From contig JADFPM010000037.1 of assembly GCA_022562335.1 (NCBI GenBank), forward strand, positions 1-14,286: a DNA stretch of 14,286 nt, in the 5' to 3' direction. Shown here in pieces: positions 7,211 through 14,025 of the stretch; positions within the stretch are counted from its first letter, which is position 1, and every line of letters begins with the position of its first letter. The translations under genes were made by a program, and so were the position numbers. Source of the DNA: Chloroflexota bacterium (GTDB taxonomy: Bacteria > Chloroflexota > Dehalococcoidia > Lucifugimonadales > UBA3495). Below the pieces are notes generated by a model. That model saw only the letters and a list, made by a program, of their open reading frames with translations. It made no database searches and was not told where the DNA came from.

Positions 7211-7280
7211 GAATCAACCGGGCTGAATCATCCGGACTGAATCAACCGGGCGGAATCATCCGGGCTGAATCATCCGGCGG
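7211..7280. repeat. Five tandem 14-bp repeats upstream of the MaoC-like gene
   Basis: The units are GAATCAACCGGGCT, GAATCATCCGGACT, GAATCAACCGGGCG, GAATCATCCGGGCT and GAATCATCCGGCGG. They run head to tail with no spacer and differ by one to a few bases. An A/T change at the seventh base alternates in the first four, so there is also a 28-bp period. Most junctions create TGAATCA, an odd palindrome, and every unit holds CCGG. Fourteen is not a multiple of three, and the array lies before the Shine-Dalgarno, so it is not a coding repeat. A cluster of binding sites or a repeated RNA leader motif are both possible. Confidence 0.85.
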
Positions 7281-7292
7281 CCATCCCCACCC

Positions 7293-7300
7293 AGAAGGAG
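7293..7300 (+). promoter_or_regulatory. Ribosome binding site that fixes a TTG start
   Basis: AGAAGGAG ends 8 nt before TTG 7309 and is the only strong Shine-Dalgarno in the region. It shows that the MaoC-like protein starts at 7309. The longer open frame back to 7198, which would translate the repeat array, is therefore unlikely to be used. Confidence 0.75.
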
Positions 7301-7308
7301 CGAACCCT

Positions 7309-8376
7309 TTGCCAGACACGCTGATCACGCCGGAGGTCCTGGCCCTCATCGGCCAGGAGACCCCACCGGAGCGAAACAAGTTCCCCATAAGTGAGGAAAT
7401 GGCCTACGACCTGGCCAATGCCACCGAAGACCCCAACCCTTTATATACCGACCCGGACCACGCCGCCCGCAGCCGGTTCGGCCGCCTGCTCTGCCCGCCC
7501 CTGGCCACCTGGAAGGACATCGCCCCACCCATCGGCTATTTCGGCGCCGGACAGGAGTCCCACTTCCAGGTGCCCCTGCCCTTCAACAGTTACGGATTGA
7601 ACGGCGGCGCCGACTGGCAATTTTTACGTCCGGTTTACACCGGTGATTGGATCACCCGCCAGTTCCGTGTCATGGACATCTTCGAGAAGACGGGAAGGTC
7701 GGGGCCCCTGGTCTTTATCGTGCGGCGTGAGACCCAGACCAATCAGGACGGCCTGGTGGTCCAACGCGCCGACCGGGTCAGCATTCACCGCGCCCTGCCC
7801 GCCGGGGACCAACCCGCCCAGGCGGTGAACGTGTCCGACGAGCTGAATACCGTCTCCGTCTCTCCCCCGGCGCCCGACGTAGTGCTGGAACAACCCCAGC
7901 CCGGCAGCCAACCCCAGATTCACTACGAAGACGTCTCCGTGGGCCGGGAGCTTACGCCCGTGGTCAAAGGCCCCCTGACCACCACCCACCTGGTCCGCTG
8001 GGCGGCCGCCAACGGCAACTATGCGCGCATCCACTGGGACCTTCCCTTCGCCCAACTACGCCAGGGTCTGGCCAACGTGGTGATCAACGGCTCGCTGAAG
8101 AACCAATACCTGGGCCAACTGGCGATCAACTTCGCCGGAGAGGAGGGCTGGTTCCGCCGGTTTTACGTGGAGCACCGCGGCATGGACTATCCCGGCGACG
8201 TCATCACCGCAACCGGTGTGGTCACCTCCACCGAGGAACGGGACGGGTTCGGCCACGTGGAATGCCGGGTGGCCCTGCGTAACCAGCGGGGAGAGGAGAC
8301 GGCGTCGGGCCGGGCCATAGTGGTCCTGCCCAAGATGGGCCAATCCTTGCCCCTGGTTTGGGAGCCCCAAGACTGA
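7309..8376 (+). CDS. Two-domain MaoC-like (hotdog) acyl-CoA hydratase/dehydratase
   Basis: A 355-aa protein with a TTG start supported by AGAAGGAG. Residues about 10-150 form an N-terminal MaoC-type hotdog domain, and about 200-345 a second MaoC domain. The hydratase-2 motif is divided. The N-domain has EDPNPLY (Asp41 present, Tyr46 where His is usual). The C-domain has GNYARIHWD (His242 present, Asn237 where Asp is usual). The R-I-H pattern resembles the HTD2 / mesaconyl-C4-CoA hydratase branch. The likely reaction is reversible hydration of an enoyl-type CoA thioester. Its stop overlaps the start of the next CoA-transferase in TGATG, so they form an operon. The MaoC plus CaiB/BaiF pairing recalls the mesaconyl-CoA steps of the Chloroflexus 3-hydroxypropionate cycle, but the substrate here is not established. 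Confidence 0.85.
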   Translation: MPDTLITPEVLALIGQETPPERNKFPISEEMAYDLANATEDPNPLYTDPDHAARSRFGRLLCPPLATWKDIAPPIGYFGAGQESHFQVPLPFNSYGLNGGADWQFLRPVYTGDWITRQFRVMDIFEKTGRSGPLVFIVRRETQTNQDGLVVQRADRVSIHRALPAGDQPAQAVNVSDELNTVSVSPPAPDVVLEQPQPGSQPQIHYEDVSVGRELTPVVKGPLTTTHLVRWAAANGNYARIHWDLPFAQLRQGLANVVINGSLKNQYLGQLAINFAGEEGWFRRFYVEHRGMDYPGDVITATGVVTSTEERDGFGHVECRVALRNQRGEETASGRAIVVLPKMGQSLPLVWEPQD

Positions 8377-9596
8377 TGACATCTGTGCCCACCAGACCGG
8401 TGACATCAGGGATCTTGGGCGGCCTCCGGGTCTTGGACCTGGGGGACCAGGTATCCGGCCCATTCTGCGCCAAACTCCTGGCCGATTATGGCGCGGACGT
8501 GATCAAGATCGAACCTCCCCGGCTGGGCGACTCCGCCCGGCGTGCCGGGCCCTTTGCCGGCGACGACCCCCATCCGGAAAAAAGCATCCCTTTCCTATAT
8601 ATAAACACCAACAAACGCGGTGTCACCCTGGATATAACCGTGGCCTCGGGCAGGAGGCTATTTGAGGGACTCGTGGCAAAAGCCGATGTCCTGGTGGAGA
8701 ATCATGCTCCGTCGGACGCGTCGGCCCGGGCCCTCGATTACGCCACCCTGGCCAAGATCAATCCGGGGCTGGTTGTGACCTCGATCACCCCCTTCGGCCA
8801 GACCGGCCCTTACCGGGATATGGAAGCCACCGACATCGTCACCACCGCCCTCAGCGGACTCATGTACCATTCGGGCGACTCCGACAAAGAGCCTCTGCGC
8901 AACGGACTGGACCAATCCCTGTACGTGGCGGGCATCAACGGGGCCGTGGCCACCCTGGCGGCCGTTTTCCAACGGATGACCACCGGCCGGGGGCAACACG
9001 CGGACGTTTCCGTGGCCGAATGCCTGTCCAGCCACCTGGTGCAGCCGGTGCCTTACTACAACTACATGGGCGCTATAAAAGGCCGCCGTCCCATTAGGGG
9101 ATCGGCATTTGAAGAGCTCATGCCGGCCCGCGACGGCTACGTGATCCCGTCGGTGCAAGGCTCCCAACCCTGGTCCACGGTGGCCGGTCTCATCGGCGTG
9201 GACGAACTGCAGGATGAAAAGTTCACCACCGGCGCGGGCCGCATCGAGCACGGGGAAGAGCTTAAAGACCTTTTAACACAGGGTCTGGCCCAATGGGACC
9301 GAAAGCCATTATTTCAGGCGTCGGGGGAGCGCCGCTTGGTCTTCGGGATGGCCCAGGACGCCGGCGATCTTTACCATTGCCCTCACCTGCGGGAGCGGGG
9401 ATTCTACGTGGAAGTCGAGCATCCGGAGGCCGGCACGGTGGACTACCCCGGATTGGGTCCCCGCCTATCGGACATGGAATACCAGGTCACCCGCCCGGCT
9501 CCGCTGCTGGGCCAGCACAATCAAGAGATATTCTGCGGCGAGATGGGGTATTCCAAAGAAGACCTGGTTAGATTACGGGAGATGGGCGCGATCTGA
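8376..9596 (+). CDS. CaiB/BaiF class III CoA-transferase, copy 1
   Basis: A 406-aa protein with the family's interlocked-ring fold signatures: GLRVLDLGDQVSGPFCAKLLADYGADVIKIE at residues 16-46, a TNKRGVTLDI segment, VLVENHAP, and a C-terminus ending with LLGQHNQEI and REMGAI. These enzymes move CoA between carboxylic acids, or racemise 2-methylacyl-CoA. ATG 8376 overlaps the MaoC stop; a longer frame from TTG 8358 would run back into the MaoC gene and is rejected. The catalytic Asp of formyl-CoA transferase (Asp169), placed by its distance of four residues from a conserved Gly, aligns here with Leu182 in DQSLYVAG. Asp179 lies three residues earlier. This protein may therefore use a different residue, or be non-catalytic. 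The substrate is unknown. Confidence 0.9.
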   Translation: MTSVPTRPVTSGILGGLRVLDLGDQVSGPFCAKLLADYGADVIKIEPPRLGDSARRAGPFAGDDPHPEKSIPFLYINTNKRGVTLDITVASGRRLFEGLVAKADVLVENHAPSDASARALDYATLAKINPGLVVTSITPFGQTGPYRDMEATDIVTTALSGLMYHSGDSDKEPLRNGLDQSLYVAGINGAVATLAAVFQRMTTGRGQHADVSVAECLSSHLVQPVPYYNYMGAIKGRRPIRGSAFEELMPARDGYVIPSVQGSQPWSTVAGLIGVDELQDEKFTTGAGRIEHGEELKDLLTQGLAQWDRKPLFQASGERRLVFGMAQDAGDLYHCPHLRERGFYVEVEHPEAGTVDYPGLGPRLSDMEYQVTRPAPLLGQHNQEIFCGEMGYSKEDLVRLREMGAI

Positions 9597-9678
9597 CCCA
9601 GCCCTATCAAATAGGAAAATCATACCCCCTGCAATAGAAATTGACCGGGTAACGCCCTAACCAAGAGAGATTTCAGCC

Positions 9679-11076
9679 ATGCCAGACCTCCCCCTTAGCA
9701 ACATCAGGGTCCTTGATCTCAGCCGGGTCTTCGCCATGCCCTACGCCGGGGCATATATGGCCGACCTGGGGGCCGAGGTCATCAAGGTGGATTCATGCCA
9801 GGCCCAGTTCATGGACACGACCCGGACCCTGAACGGCCCCTACCCCGGCAACGACCCGGGAGAAAGATACTGGGACCGGGCGGGCACGTTTCAGACCCTG
9901 AACCGGGGTAAGCGCAGCGTCACCTTGGACCTGCGCAGCGATGCCGCCCTGGACATCCTCAAGCAACTGGTGTCGGTCAGCGACATCGTCCTGGAGAATT
10001 TCACCCCCAGGGTCATGCGGCGCTTCGGGTTGGACTACATCAATCTAAAGGCGGTCAAACCCGACCTGATCATGGTCTCCAACACCGGTTACGGCCACGG
10101 CGGCCCTTGGACCGACTTCGGCGCCATGGCCACCGCCTTGGAACCAACCCACGGGACCGGCGCTTTCATGGGATATTTAGATGCTGGAGCCGATACCGCC
10201 GCCGATGATGGTGGATTCGGCGGCAGCGTTCCAAACAAGATCGGTAATTCTTACACCGACTTTCTGGCCAGCTGGACCGCCCAGATGGCTGTCATGGCGT
10301 GTCTTATCCACCGGGCCCGCACCGGCCAAGGGATGTGGATCGACCTGGCCATGTACCAGGTGGGTGTCTCGTTCCTGGGAGAAGGCCTATTGGACTACGC
10401 CTTCAACGGACGGGCAACGCGCCGTTTGGGCAACCGCCACCGGTCGATGTCGCCCCACGGGTGCTATCCCTGTACGGGAGACGACCAATGGGTGGCGCTG
10501 GCGGTGAGGGACGACACCGAATGGCAGGGGTTTTGCCGGGCGTTGGGTGAACCTGATATGGCCGGCGACCCCAGGTTCAGCCAGCCGTTAGAGCGGTGGC
10601 GGAATCAAGATGCGCTGGACGCCAAGATCGCCCGCTGGACCGAGACACGCACTTCCTACCAGGTGATGGAGGCGTTGCAGGCCGTGGGCGTGCCGGCCGG
10701 CCCGGTGCTCAACGCCCGCCAGTTGCTTTCGGATACCCATTGGCGGGAACGGGGGTACTTTGAAACGGTGGAGCACCCGCCGGAGACGGGGCTGGGCCGC
10801 CGGGAATACGTCAGCAGGGGTTGGCGGCTGTCGGGCGCCGGCGTGAAGATCCGGTCCGGGGCCCCCCAGTTGGGCGACTCCAACGGATACGTTCTTGGAG
10901 GGCTGCTGGGTCTGGGAGGCAGCGAGATCCAGGGATTGGAAGACGACGGCGTCATCGGCACGCAGCCCATCGGGGGTTCTCCCGCCGGCGCCGTCCCGCT
11001 GCAAAGGCAAACCGAGTTGGGTTGGATCGTCAACTTTGATTTGGATTATGCTGGTGATTCGCCGGCCGGTTCGTGA
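9679..11076 (+). CDS. CaiB/BaiF class III CoA-transferase, copy 2, with C-terminal extension
   Basis: A 465-aa protein, longer than copy 1. The N-terminus has IRVLDLSRVFAMPYAGAYMADLGAEVIKVDS. A TLNRGKRSVTLDLRS segment and VLENFTPRVMRRFG follow. Asp194 (SYTDFLAS) sits 21 residues before the TG of the TGQG loop, the same distance as Asp169 in E. coli formyl-CoA transferase, so the catalytic Asp appears present. The core ends near the EDDGVIG segment at about residue 427. About 35 further residues, rich in Gly, Pro and Asp, are outside the usual family end. ATG 9679 follows AAGAGAGA at a normal distance. An 82-nt gap after copy 1 leaves room for separate initiation, but the same operon is likely. 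A member of the same pathway, substrate unknown. Confidence 0.9.
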   Translation: MPDLPLSNIRVLDLSRVFAMPYAGAYMADLGAEVIKVDSCQAQFMDTTRTLNGPYPGNDPGERYWDRAGTFQTLNRGKRSVTLDLRSDAALDILKQLVSVSDIVLENFTPRVMRRFGLDYINLKAVKPDLIMVSNTGYGHGGPWTDFGAMATALEPTHGTGAFMGYLDAGADTAADDGGFGGSVPNKIGNSYTDFLASWTAQMAVMACLIHRARTGQGMWIDLAMYQVGVSFLGEGLLDYAFNGRATRRLGNRHRSMSPHGCYPCTGDDQWVALAVRDDTEWQGFCRALGEPDMAGDPRFSQPLERWRNQDALDAKIARWTETRTSYQVMEALQAVGVPAGPVLNARQLLSDTHWRERGYFETVEHPPETGLGRREYVSRGWRLSGAGVKIRSGAPQLGDSNGYVLGGLLGLGGSEIQGLEDDGVIGTQPIGGSPAGAVPLQRQTELGWIVNFDLDYAGDSPAGS

Positions 11077-11184
11077 TCAGGCGTAGGGGATGCCCAAGCC
11101 GGTCCCGCCCGTCAGCCTCTCCATGCCTGCCCCCGCCAATCCGTTGATGATGACTACGTGATAACAGATATGCGGTAAAGGTGC

Positions 11185-11214
11185 TTGACACTATTATCCG
11201 CGGCTGCTTATAAT
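11185..11214 (+). promoter_or_regulatory. Consensus sigma70-type promoter for pyrG
   Basis: TTGACA (11185-11190) and TATAAT (11209-11214) are both perfect matches, separated by 18 nt. Transcription should start near 11220-11222, giving a leader of about 118 nt before ATG 11340. This is the strongest promoter match in the window. Confidence 0.85.
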
Positions 11215-11220
11215 GCGGAG

Positions 11221-11339
11221 TAGAAACCCTACGACTTACCGCGTCTTTTCCTTTTTAGATCATCCTTTCTTCCGCCCCAGCCGTTTTTCGTTTTTCGTAT
11301 AACCGGTGCCTTTGCGATATTCGGCTTTAGCGTAGGTGC
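11221..11339 (+). other. Pyrimidine-rich 5' leader of pyrG with possible SD-pairing
   Basis: The leader has long T/C tracts at 11241-11280 and a doubled CGTTTTT at 11282-11295. CCTACG at 11228-11233 is fully complementary to CGTAGG at 11331-11336, which covers the likely Shine-Dalgarno (TAGGTG). Pairing would hide the ribosome site. No intrinsic terminator and no GGG at the start site, as used for CTP-sensed pyrG control in Bacillus, is evident. Confidence 0.35.
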
Positions 11340-12989
11340 ATGGCCACAAAATATATCTTCGTCACCGGGGGAGTTGTCAGTTCCATCGGCAAGGGGATCA
11401 GCGTCGCATCTATTGGGCGCATCCTTAAAAGCCGGGGAGTATCCGTCTCGGTACTGAAACTCGACCCGTACCTGAACGTCGATCCAGGCACCATGTCCCC
11501 ATACCAGCACGGTGAGGTATTTGTCACCAAAGACGGGGGCGAGACAGATTTGGACCTGGGCCACTATGAGCGGTTCATAGATGAAGACCTCACCCGGTCG
11601 TCCAACCTAACCGCTGGTCAGGTTTATCTCAGCCTCCTGGCCAAAGAGCGCCGGGGAGATTTCCTGGGCGGAACCATCCAGGCGGTGCCCCACGTCACCA
11701 ACGAGATCAAAGACAAGATCATAGGCCTGGCCGATGAGTCGTTGGCCGATGTGATCGTGGTGGAAGTGGGCGGCACCGTGGGCGACATCGAAGGATTGCC
11801 CTTCCTGGAAGCGATACGGCAAATTCGAAACGATGTGGGCAGGGAAAACGTCCTATACGTTCACTTGACACTTCTCCCCTACCTATCCGCCGCCAGGGAG
11901 TTGAAGACGAAACCAACCCAACATAGCGTCAAGGAGTTGCGCAGCATGGGCATCCAGCCCGACGCCATCCTATGCCGCAGCGACTACCCCGTATCCGACG
12001 CCATACGGGGCAAGATATCCTCTTTCTGCGACGTTGCGGAGCGGGCGGTGATTCCCCTGACCACCGTGGACAACGTGTACGAGGTGCCTCTGATACTGGA
12101 AGAAGCCGGTCTTGGCGATATCATGACCGAACACCTGTCCCTGAATTGCAAACCCCGGGACATGGCAGATTGGTCGGCTATGGTCGAACGTATGAACAAC
12201 CTCACCGAGGTTGTCTCCATCGCACTGGTTGGCAAATATGTGGAATATCCCGACTCTTATATCTCCGTCAAAGAAGCTTTACGCCACGCCGGTCTGGCCC
12301 ATGACCGGCAGGTCGAAATACAGTGGATCCACTCGGAGGACGTGGAACGGGAGGGACCCGACGCCCTGCTGGCCAACGCCTGCGGTATTGTCGTCCCCGG
12401 AGGATTCGGGCCCCGGGGCGTGGAAGGGATGATCCAAACAGTGCGTTACGCCCGGGAGCACCAGGTACCATACCTTGGTCTGTGCCTCGGTCTGCAGGTG
12501 ATGGTCATCGAATGGGCCAGAAACGAAATGGGGTTGACCAACGCCAATTCATCGGAACTGGACCCCGACACACCACATCCGGTCATCCATATCATGCCGG
12601 ATCAAAAATCGGTGACCTCCATGGGCGGGACCATGCGGCTGGGGTCTTATCCCTGCCAGCCCCTGGACAACACCCTCACCCAAGCCGCCTACGGAAACGG
12701 CGTGGTGAATGAAAGGCACCGGCACCGGTTTGAGATAAATAACGCTTATCGAGAAGCCTTGGAAAACTCCGGGTTTGTCATCGGAGGGGTTTCCCCCGAC
12801 GGCCATCTGGTGGAGACGGGAGAGATCAGAAATCATCCGTTCATGATGGGGGTCCAATACCATCCCGAGTTCCAGTCCCGCCCCAACCGCGCCCATCCCT
12901 TATTTTCCGCATTTATAGATGCCGCCCGAAAGACCATCCGGGAGGGCGGACAACAACCTTTACCCCTGCCCGACGACAAGGGGAGCTAG
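11340..12989 (+). CDS. pyrG: CTP synthase
   Basis: A 549-aa two-domain enzyme that makes CTP from UTP, ATP and glutamine, at the end of pyrimidine nucleotide synthesis in the cytoplasm. The N-terminal synthetase domain opens with KYIFVTGGVVSSIGKGI and keeps KLDPYLNVDPGTMSPYQHGE and DLDLGHYERF. The C-terminal class I glutaminase domain has the nucleophile Cys382 in GLCLGLQ, and His508 and Glu510 in YHPEF, completing the triad. The length is normal and no key residue is missing. ATG 11340 follows TAGGTG closely. It lies behind a consensus promoter and is followed, in the same direction, by a transaldolase-like gene and rho, an order also known from Bacillus, where further genes are interposed. 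Confidence 0.98.
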   Translation: MATKYIFVTGGVVSSIGKGISVASIGRILKSRGVSVSVLKLDPYLNVDPGTMSPYQHGEVFVTKDGGETDLDLGHYERFIDEDLTRSSNLTAGQVYLSLLAKERRGDFLGGTIQAVPHVTNEIKDKIIGLADESLADVIVVEVGGTVGDIEGLPFLEAIRQIRNDVGRENVLYVHLTLLPYLSAARELKTKPTQHSVKELRSMGIQPDAILCRSDYPVSDAIRGKISSFCDVAERAVIPLTTVDNVYEVPLILEEAGLGDIMTEHLSLNCKPRDMADWSAMVERMNNLTEVVSIALVGKYVEYPDSYISVKEALRHAGLAHDRQVEIQWIHSEDVEREGPDALLANACGIVVPGGFGPRGVEGMIQTVRYAREHQVPYLGLCLGLQVMVIEWARNEMGLTNANSSELDPDTPHPVIHIMPDQKSVTSMGGTMRLGSYPCQPLDNTLTQAAYGNGVVNERHRHRFEINNAYREALENSGFVIGGVSPDGHLVETGEIRNHPFMMGVQYHPEFQSRPNRAHPLFSAFIDAARKTIREGGQQPLPLPDDKGS

Positions 12990-13064
12990 ATTGTATTCCC
13001 GATCGATTTCCCTAAGCCGGCCAAACGGATTTCAACAGCCATTCTTAGATGACGCGGTGATGAT

Positions 13065-13724
13065 GTGAGGTTCTTTTTGGACACGGCGAATATCCAGGAG
13101 ATCAGGGACGGCGCCCGCCTCGGCGTGATCAGCGGGGTCACGACCAATCCCTCTCTGGCCGCCTCCGAAGGAATCGGAAACGCCCAGGACTACAAGGCCG
13201 CCGTGCAAGAGATCTCAGACCTGGTGGACGGCCCCATATCTGTAGAAGTGGTAAGCCAGGACGCCCCGGGAATGGTGGCCGAAGGCCGGGAGATCGCCGA
13301 ATGGATACCCAATCCCTGGGTGAAGATCCCCAGTACCCCCGCCGGGTTCGAAGCCATATCCATCCTGGCCCGGGACGGTATAAAGATCAATCAGACCCTT
13401 TGCTTTTCCACTAATCAGGCCTTGTTGGGCGCCCAAGCCGGTTCGACGGCGGTCAGTCCCTTCGTCGGACGGCTGGACGACATAGGGCACCAGGGGATGC
13501 AGATGGTCGCCGAGATCGTGTCCATCTTCCGCAGTTATGACATCAAGACCCTGGTCTTGGCAGCCAGCATACGGCACACTCTTCACTGCACCATGGCCGC
13601 CCAGGCAGGCGCCGACATCGCCACCGTACCTTACAAAGTACTTTTGCAAATGGCTCAGCATCCACTGACCGACGCCGGCATGGCCCGGTTTCAGGCGGAC
13701 TGGGAAAAGGCAGGTAAATCCTGA
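13065..13724 (+). CDS. tal: Transaldolase (small, TalC/FSA-type family)
   Basis: A 219-aa TIM-barrel aldolase of the pentose phosphate pathway. It starts at GTG 13065, which gives the normal family N-terminus RFFLDTANI; no in-frame ATG exists before an upstream stop. Family marks are GVTTNPSL, the Schiff-base Lys87 in WVKIPST, NQTLCFSTNQALLGAQAGS and SPFVGRLDDIG. Phe133 in SPF sits where fructose-6-phosphate aldolases have Tyr131 and where transaldolase B has Phe178, so transaldolase activity is more likely than F6P aldolase. The Shine-Dalgarno is weak (GGTGAT). It lies 75 nt after pyrG and probably shares its transcript. Confidence 0.93.
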   Translation: MRFFLDTANIQEIRDGARLGVISGVTTNPSLAASEGIGNAQDYKAAVQEISDLVDGPISVEVVSQDAPGMVAEGREIAEWIPNPWVKIPSTPAGFEAISILARDGIKINQTLCFSTNQALLGAQAGSTAVSPFVGRLDDIGHQGMQMVAEIVSIFRSYDIKTLVLAASIRHTLHCTMAAQAGADIATVPYKVLLQMAQHPLTDAGMARFQADWEKAGKS

Positions 13725-14025
13725 GCCGCCGGCCCAACATTTCCCCCTTTGATTCCGGGATCTTTGTGGCCGCACCGGCCCTTCATCGGGACCACAACCC
13801 CATCATGGATATCCCAATCCCTGCCTCTTACGCCATCATACCCGCCATCGGCCATACAAAAGGCGGAGATCACCCATATTCGGCACCAATGGATTCGGGG
13901 ACAGATTACGGCATCGGACTGCGGTGGTGCCCCAACAATACCTCCAGGGGAAAGGACCGGCGACGGCGCCGAACTCAAGGGGGCAGCGGCGGGCGGCTTG
14001 CGTCCGGTAAAACAGCGAGGTGTAC
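13725..14025 (+). other. Non-coding leader of rho: C-rich tract and inverted repeat
   Basis: No credible gene lies in these 301 nt. Positions 13791-13850 are strikingly C-rich and G-poor (I count 27 C to 6 G in 60 nt), as expected of a Rho-loading (rut) region. Downstream, GGCACCA (13882-13888) and TGGTGCC (13925-13931) form a perfect 7-bp inverted repeat with a 36-nt loop. No clear promoter was found. E. coli rho is known to be autoregulated through its leader; a similar role here is inference. Confidence 0.4.

Noticed and set aside
7211..7280. CRISPR array
   Set aside because: The repeats are 14 bp with no spacers between them, and no cas genes are near.
7198..7308. Upstream part of the MaoC open frame, beginning at TTG 7198
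   Set aside because: It would translate a 14-bp repeat whose period is not a multiple of three, and it lacks a ribosome site. AGAAGGAG directly precedes TTG 7309 instead.
8358..8375. Longer start (TTG 8358) for CoA-transferase copy 1
   Set aside because: It lies within the end of the MaoC gene. ATG 8376 gives the usual TGATG overlap and a normal family N-terminus.
9003..9020. Glu215 in ADVSVAE of copy 1, and Gln227 in IDLAMYQ of copy 2, as the catalytic site
   Set aside because: I first placed the nucleophile here, but counting along formyl-CoA transferase puts Asp169 well before this strand, ahead of the conserved Gly helix.
9603..9615. Inverted repeat CCTAT-CAA-ATAGG after CoA-transferase copy 1
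   Set aside because: A 5-bp AT-rich stem with no T-run is too weak for a terminator, and nothing else supports an operator.
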